Source: Branchiostoma floridae (taxonomy: Eukaryota; Chordata; Leptocardii; Amphioxiformes; Branchiostomatidae). From it: a DNA stretch of 64,000 nt. This document shows, one piece after another, positions 61,001-64,000 of this stretch (its first letter is position 1; every line of letters begins with the position of its first letter). Below the pieces are notes generated by a model. The model had not been told where the DNA came from, made no database searches, and saw only the letters and a list, made by a program, of their open reading frames with translations. Location: positions 21,461,888 to 21,525,887 of the forward strand of contig NC_049989.1 in NCBI RefSeq assembly GCF_000003815.2. The letters run 5' to 3'. The position numbers were made by a program, and so were the translations under genes.

Positions 61001-62379
61001 TAAGTAATGCACCCAAAAATTTCACCCAATTTTTTAAGCTGGGTGCACCAGTGCACCTAATCCCAAAAATGAATTTCGAGCCCTGCATTACAGAAAGAAT
61101 ACTGACTATTTGAGGTTGCATTACCAAAAGAATACTGACTATTTGAGGTTGAGTGAAAATACTTGGTGTAACCTCCATGTGTCCTACATGTGCAGGTCCT
61201 GTACGAGTTCCTGAAGACTGGGATCGACCTGGAGGATGTGAAATATCTGCAGAGCAGCTACGACTCCCTGCTGCAGCAGGATAACAGTGGGGTGGACTGG
61301 CTCAACGACACCCACTGGGTCTATCATCCTCATATCCTTTCAGCTCACAAACTGGCAGGAATAGCTTAATAACACAGGTTCTGAATGTTTATTATAGTGG
61401 GTCTACCATCCTCATATCCTTTCTAACTATGGGTCTGCTCACATAAACTGGCAAGAATATCATAGTAGCACAGGTTTTGGGACAGTAGAGTTTTCTTTTA
61501 CACAACCATTTAATCTAACCTGCTGATGTTTTAATGCCTTTGAGACATCTTCCTCAGAGCTTCTATCTGAAGTTCTGCTTCTCACCGCTATATGTTAAGC
61601 TGAAGAAGTTGACGCTTTTTTGCGGTATCAAAACATCACCAGATAAGACTAACTGGTTGTGTAAAAGAAAACCAGTGTACAAAATACTTTTCTGAACCAG
61701 GTTGCACAGTGTGCAACCTGGAGCAAAAACTAGGTTGCACAATTGAATTTCAAGTTGCATCACCTACAATTCACTAATTTCTGAAAAAAGGCACAAGGCA
61801 TACATGTTTGGCTGATATGAAACAGAGCTGCCTCAGTCCATTTATTTCATTCAAGTAAATTGACAACAAAATCAAGTTCTGAGGCTCAAAATCTTAAGTT
61901 GCACCCTGTGCCACCTGAGTTTAGAAGTAAGTTGCACCAAGCAAAAAGTGGTTGCAATGTGCAAGTGTGCAAGTGGGTATTTTGCACACTAGAAAACTCT
62001 ACTTTCCTATGACCTACCAACCTAATGAAATCATTTTCAGAACACTGGTTTTGCATGCATTGTTTAACACTGGTTATTTCTGTATCAGATCTTCCTGTCT
62101 TTCAAACTTCAAAATAACTGGTATTTTGTATACTTGATGAACTGCTGTATGATAGCTGCTTTTCAGCATCAGGCCAGGTTAAGTCCTTAACACGTCTCAC
62201 CAACCAGAATTCCCAACCCTCCCCGCAAGCGGCGGAAAGACGACCCGACCCTGGGGGACCACAAAACAGGCTGCGCCAGGAGCGAAGGGTTCTACAAGAT
62301 CTCCTTCAAGGAGAAGACGAAGTACCTGCACCGGGCGCGGCTCGCAAGTGTGGTGGAGAAGCCGGAGGATGATCTCATG
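45709..62379 (+). CDS. SETD1: SETD1 (SETD1A/B pro-orthologue), N-terminal ~1,776 codons
   Basis: Exons: 45709-45754, 45869-46038, 49056-49244, 49790-49973, 50558-50712, 51292-52338, 52765-53418, 54826-54981, 55468-55677, 56302-56401, 57120-57353, 57971-58130, 58472-58615, 58789-60352, 61196-61331, 62201-62379; it continues past the window. Phases agree at every junction. Known role: histone H3K4 methyltransferase of COMPASS. Seen: [12 protein letters not shown] and VYRYDG N-terminal motif, an RRM, proline-rich and acidic low-complexity regions, the [18 protein letters not shown] and [12 protein letters not shown] motifs of SETD1, EHNY motifs, [11 protein letters not shown] and [12 protein letters not shown] at the start of N-SET. 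The SET and post-SET domains are not in the window. Features of both SETD1A and SETD1B are present. Confidence 0.95.
47545..47878. mobile_element. 334-bp MITE with 5-bp target duplication
   Basis: Left end CAAGGTTGGACAAGT and right end ACTTGTCCAACCCTG are inverted repeats with one mismatch. The direct repeat AGCAC flanks both sides (47540-47544 and 47879-47883). Internal GGGCAAGTG and CACTTGCCC segments are also inverted. No coding frame. SETD1 intron 2. Confidence 0.85.
49056..50712 (+). CDS. SETD1: SETD1 exons 3-5, RRM
   Basis: Exon 3 encodes [20 protein letters not shown] and [16 protein letters not shown], the start of the RRM. Exon 4 encodes [39 protein letters not shown] and [13 protein letters not shown], the rest of the RRM. 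Exon 5 continues [20 protein letters not shown]. Order and spacing match SETD1A and SETD1B. The donor at 49974 is GTCGGT, less typical but required by phase. Confidence 0.95.
49330..49755 (-). mobile_element. LINE 3' fragment (RT C-terminus), frameshifted
   Basis: The minus strand encodes [12 protein letters not shown], then in a shifted frame [17 protein letters not shown] and [20 protein letters not shown], the usual C-terminal end of a non-LTR retrotransposon polyprotein. The stop is followed by a short (TGAG)n tail. Only the 3' ~400 bp is present. SETD1 intron 3. Confidence 0.75.
51292..53418 (+). CDS. SETD1: SETD1 exons 6-7, low-complexity region
   Basis: Exon 6 (349 codons) is proline-, serine- and tyrosine-rich. 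It carries a VPPGVPPG coding minisatellite (about 51398-51475, 15-bp units) and the conserved [14 protein letters not shown] motif of SETD1 proteins. Exon 7 (218 codons) starts [20 protein letters not shown] with an acidic cluster, as in SETD1B GDDMEISDD, then long proline runs of the PPNIPPP type, and ends [16 protein letters not shown]. The regions between motifs are probably disordered. Confidence 0.93.
52665..52764 (+). repeat. SETD1: Triplicated acceptor of SETD1 exon 7
   Basis: Three similar segments, each ending in CCCAG followed by GTG or GTT and separated by AGTGCCTG-type sequence, lie in tandem (acceptors near 52680, 52721 and the true one at 52764). The copies include a pyrimidine tract, AG and a few exon-like bases. 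Confidence 0.75.
53890..54825 (+). repeat. SETD1: Two acceptor-side copies of SETD1 exon 8
   Basis: The first ~60 bases of exon 8 ([19 protein letters not shown]) with the CAG acceptor are copied at about 53893-53950 and 54714-54770; the true exon starts at 54826. The first copy has TAG instead of CAG at the sixth codon. Each copy ends GAGCTGATAAAC and runs into an (AAAC)n linker. A LINE has inserted between the two copies. Confidence 0.92.
53957..54665 (-). mobile_element. 5'-truncated LINE with target-site duplication
   Basis: The minus strand encodes a reverse-transcriptase C-terminus: [57 protein letters not shown]. It ends with a (TAAG)n tail near 53960-53975. The direct repeat GATAAACAA flanks it (53948-53956 and 54666-54674). 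The catalytic palm is missing, so it is a dead-on-arrival copy. The clade is uncertain (RTE- or CR1-like). Confidence 0.88.
54826..58615 (+). CDS. SETD1: SETD1 exons 8-13, central conserved motif and acidic tract
   Basis: Exon 8 encodes [20 protein letters not shown] and [13 protein letters not shown], the conserved SETD1 central motif. Exon 9 ends [19 protein letters not shown] and exon 10 begins [13 protein letters not shown], matching the family LRGAIRLPSFKVKRKEPP. Exons 11-13 encode serine/aspartate/glutamate-rich sequence, including a long D/E run (about 57265-57345), that resembles the SETD1A/B acidic region. Phases 0, 0, 1, 1, 2, 2. Confidence 0.93.
55150..55300 (+). repeat. SETD1: Donor-side copies of SETD1 exon 8
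   Basis: The exon end GAGGAGAAAACCAAG with the donor GTGGGT and the following CTTCTTAAAGG recurs, diverged, at about 55155-55195 and 55273-55300. The same exon therefore has edge copies on both its acceptor and donor sides. Confidence 0.75.
56450..56730 (+). mobile_element. SINE-like repeat, copy 2
   Basis: Carries GGGTTGGAATCCTGTCATGC, GGCACTTTACACAACTTTCC, CCCAGGTGTAAAAAT and GAGAGGGATGGGCTC in the same order as 23440-23720. SETD1 intron 10. Confidence 0.6.
58345..58471 (+). repeat. Minisatellite at SETD1 exon 13 acceptor
   Basis: Six imperfect ~17-20-bp units of GTCTCCTTGGTAACC end directly at the acceptor (TTTCTCCCAG at 58471). Each unit contains GGTAA(G/C), so it resembles both a pyrimidine tract and a donor. 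Confidence 0.7.
58789..60352 (+). CDS. SETD1: SETD1 exon 14, long disordered exon with EHNY motifs
   Basis: 521 codons. It contains LPRTPGR repeats as in SETD1B, alternating S/P-rich and acidic patches, and [20 protein letters not shown] at about 59946-60005. EHNY fits the (D/E)HxY HCF-1-binding consensus, and the human SETD1A counterpart is LLEHNYA. The C-terminal part is lysine/glutamate-rich and likely helical ([20 protein letters not shown]). The donor GAG|GTTTGA is weak but is the only one giving the conserved MEMEVLYEF junction. Confidence 0.92.
60660..60690 (+). repeat. SETD1: Diverged acceptor copy of SETD1 exon 15
   Basis: GGTGCAGGTCCTGTAG resembles the true junction TGTGCAG|GTCCTGTACG at 61196. 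Neighbouring sequence around 60420-60480 and 60690-60750 is also similar to each other. A weak example of an edge copy. Confidence 0.5.
60781..61085. mobile_element. 305-bp MITE with CAGGGCT ends
   Basis: Left end CAGGGCTTGAAAT and right end ATTTCGAGCCCTG are inverted repeats with one mismatch. CATTAC is directly repeated at both borders (60775-60780 and 61086-61091). The CAGGG start suggests a hAT-like element, although hAT duplications are usually 8 bp. SETD1 intron 14. Confidence 0.85.
61196..62379 (+). CDS. SETD1: SETD1 exons 15-16 across an AT-AC intron, entry to N-SET
   Basis: Exon 15 encodes [20 protein letters not shown] and [20 protein letters not shown], matching SETD1B [20 protein letters not shown]. 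It ends in phase 1 before ATATCCTTT (61332-61340). Exon 16 starts at 62201 after CTCAC, supplies two bases, and reads [40 protein letters not shown]. No GT-AG pairing that I tried keeps this frame, while the AT-AC pairing does. Confidence 0.85.
61332..62200 (+). other. SETD1: U12-type AT-AC intron of SETD1
   Basis: 5' splice site ATATCCTTT (61332-61340) is the exact U12 AT-AC consensus. The branch-site-like GTCCTTAAC (62183-62191) lies 10-11 bases before the terminal AC at 62199-62200, the usual short U12 spacing. Splice phase 1 matches on both sides, and the joined protein continues the SETD1 family sequence. Confidence 0.85.
61398..61425 (+). repeat. SETD1: Duplicated U12 donor edge
   Basis: GTGGGTCTACCATCCTC followed by ATATCCTTTCT copies the end of exon 15 and its U12 donor about 82 bp downstream. 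The copy keeps the full ATATCCTTT motif at 61414-61422. Confidence 0.85.
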
Positions 62380-63650
62380 GTAGGTTATTTACACTTCCAG
62401 GAAAGTTATAGTGGCTTCCAAGAAAGTTTTAGTGGCTTCCAGGAAAGTTTTAGTGGCTTCCAGGAAAGTTCTGGAGATGTCCAGGAAAGTTGTAGAAACT
62501 TTCATGGAAGTTGTAGACTTCCAGGTTCATGGAAGTTGTAGACTTCCAGGAAAGTTGTAGAGACTGCCAGGAAAGTTGTAGAGACTGCCAGGAAAGTTGT
62601 AGAGGCTTCCAGGAAAGTTTTAGTGGCTTCCAGGAAAGTTTTAGTGGCTTCCAGGAAAGTTGTAGAGATGTCCAGGAAAGTTGTAGAAACTTTCATGGAA
62701 GTTGTAGAGACTTCCAGGAAAGTTGTATAGACTTCCAGAAAGGATTTAGAGACTTCCAGTAAAGTTTTAGAGACTGCTTGGAAAGTTGTAGAGACTTCCA
62801 GGAAAGTTGTAGAGACTTCCAGGAAAGTTTTAGTGGCTTCCAGGAAAGTTTTGGAGATGTCCAGGAAAGTTGTAGCGACTTGCATGGAAGTTGTAGAGAC
62901 TTCCAGGAAAGTTGTAGAGACTTCCAGGAAAACTGTAGGGACTTGAAAGTTGTAGAGACTTTCAGGAAAGTTGTAGAGACTTTCAGGAAAGTTGTAGAGA
63001 CTTCCAGTAAAGTTGTAGAGACTTCCAGGAAAGTTGTAGAGACTTCCAGGATAGTTGTAGAGACTTCTAGGAATGATGTAGAGACTTCCAGGAAAGTTGT
63101 AGTGGCTTCCATGTATACTGTAGAGACTTTCAGGAAGGCTGTAGGGATTTTCAGGAAAGCTTAGTGACTTCCAGGATAGTTGTAGAGAGTTCCAGGAATG
63201 CTGTAGAGACTTCCAAGAAAGTTGTAGGGACTTCCAGGAAAGTTGTAGAGACTTCCAGTAAAGTTGTAGAGACTTCCATGAAAGTTGTAGAGACTTCCAT
63301 GAAAGTTGTAGAGACTTCCAAGAAAGTTGTAGGGACTTGCAAGAAAGTTGTAGAGACTTCCAGTAAAGTTGTAGAGACTTCCAGTAAAGTTGTAGAAACT
63401 TGCAAGAAAGTTGTAGAGACTTCCAGTAAAGTTGTAGAGACTTCCAGGAAAGTTGTAGAGACTTGCAAGAAAGTTGTAGAGACTTCCATGATAGCTGTAG
63501 AGACTTCCAGGAAAGTTGTAGAGACTTCCAGGATAGTTGTAGAGACTTCCAGGAAAGTTGTAGAGACTTCCAGGATAGTTGTAGAGACTTCCAGGATAGT
63601 TGTAGAGACTTCCAGGAATGCTGTAGAGACTTTCAAGAAAGTTGTAGAGA
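62380..63650 (+). repeat. 21-bp minisatellite after SETD1 exon 16
   Basis: About 60 units of AGAGACTTCCAGGAAAGTTG(T), with variants. The array begins within ~20 bp of the exon 16 donor. Because the unit is 21 bp and lacks stops, both strands show long open frames (RDFQESC-type and TTFLEVS-type). These are artefacts of the repeat, not genes. Confidence 0.95.
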
Positions 63651-64000
63651 CTTGCCTCTGGTGTCCCACAGGGGACAAAACTAGGGCCGATCCTGTTTCT
63701 AGTATATGTGAATGATGCAATGCAATTTTTTCTGGATAGATGGAAGTATGTTGATGATCTGTCGTTAAAAGAGAGTAGATTATTCAGTGAAGAGAGCTCA
63801 ATGCAGACAACAATTAACCAACTAGATACATGGTCATCCGAAAACCGTATGACATTGAACGATGATAAGTGCAAATTAATGTGTATTTCCTTCATGAAGG
63901 ATCCCCCTCTACCCCCTGTGTTATTACTGAATGGCAAAGCCTTGGAGTACACTGAAGATGCCTGTATACTAGGTATCTGGATGTCTGCGGACTTGAAATG
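63651..64000 (+). mobile_element. LINE reverse-transcriptase fragment, runs off the edge
   Basis: From 63657 the plus strand encodes SGVPQGTKLGPILFLVYVND and, after a short spacer, KYVDDLSL, the RT motifs with the F/Y-x-DD catalytic site. MTLNDDKCKLMCISF follows, then the GIWMS thumb start. The frame is open to the window end. The 5' part is missing and replaced by minisatellite, so the copy is truncated. It looks like the CR1/L2 group of non-LTR elements. Confidence 0.85.

Noticed and set aside
62502-63952. Several 120-260-codon frames on both strands near the right edge
   Set aside because: A stop-free 21-bp unit opens all these frames; composition is repetitive and none shows independent similarity.

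Overview
This is an animal genomic window, and the best guess is a cephalochordate (amphioxus, Branchiostoma). The genes are split into many short exons with GT-AG introns. The proteins are close to vertebrate DLEC1, UTP18 and SETD1A/B, but SETD1 looks like a single pre-duplication version. Introns are packed with small inverted-repeat transposons, tRNA- and 5S-derived SINE-like pieces, broken LINEs and unstable minisatellites. The species is inferred; nothing in the sequence names it. Two assembly gaps (N) lie at 6762-7394 and 9950-10049.

Layout. 1-4196: no gene recognised, only repeat debris downstream of DLEC1. 4197-34230, minus strand: a complete DLEC1 (CFAP81) gene with 33 coding exons (about 1,700 codons counting one copy of a duplicated exon pair) and a 5' untranslated exon. 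A rhodopsin-class GPCR-like sequence with an internal deletion lies on the opposite strand inside one of its introns (14495-15298). 34231-34530: a compact head-to-head promoter. 34531-42664, plus strand: a complete UTP18 gene with 12 coding exons (482 residues). 42665-45700: intergenic, with a duplicated tRNA-derived SINE and the probable SETD1 promoter. 45709 to the right edge, plus strand: SETD1, 16 coding exons (1,776 codons). It runs from the N-terminal motif and RRM to the start of the N-SET region; the catalytic SET domain lies beyond the window. The last 1.6 kb is a 21-bp minisatellite followed by a LINE reverse-transcriptase fragment.

The genes do not form one pathway. DLEC1 is an axonemal/ciliary protein, UTP18 a ribosomal small-subunit processome WD-repeat protein, and SETD1 the scaffold and catalytic subunit of the COMPASS H3K4 methyltransferase.

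The most striking feature is how repeats are placed. At about sixteen sites in all three genes, a fragment of an exon edge, often with its splice donor or acceptor, is copied in tandem into the adjoining intron. The clearest case is nine partial copies of the 3' part of a DLEC1 exon at 131-bp spacing (18528-19696). In one place the copies stay in frame and form a 486-nt array exon (5704-6189). In another, the duplicated edge carries a U12-type AT-AC donor, at the end of a SETD1 exon whose splice phase only works if that minor-spliceosome intron is used. I read these as splice-junction minisatellites. I recall, without being able to check, a report of exon-intron-boundary minisatellites called mirages at the amphioxus Adh locus.
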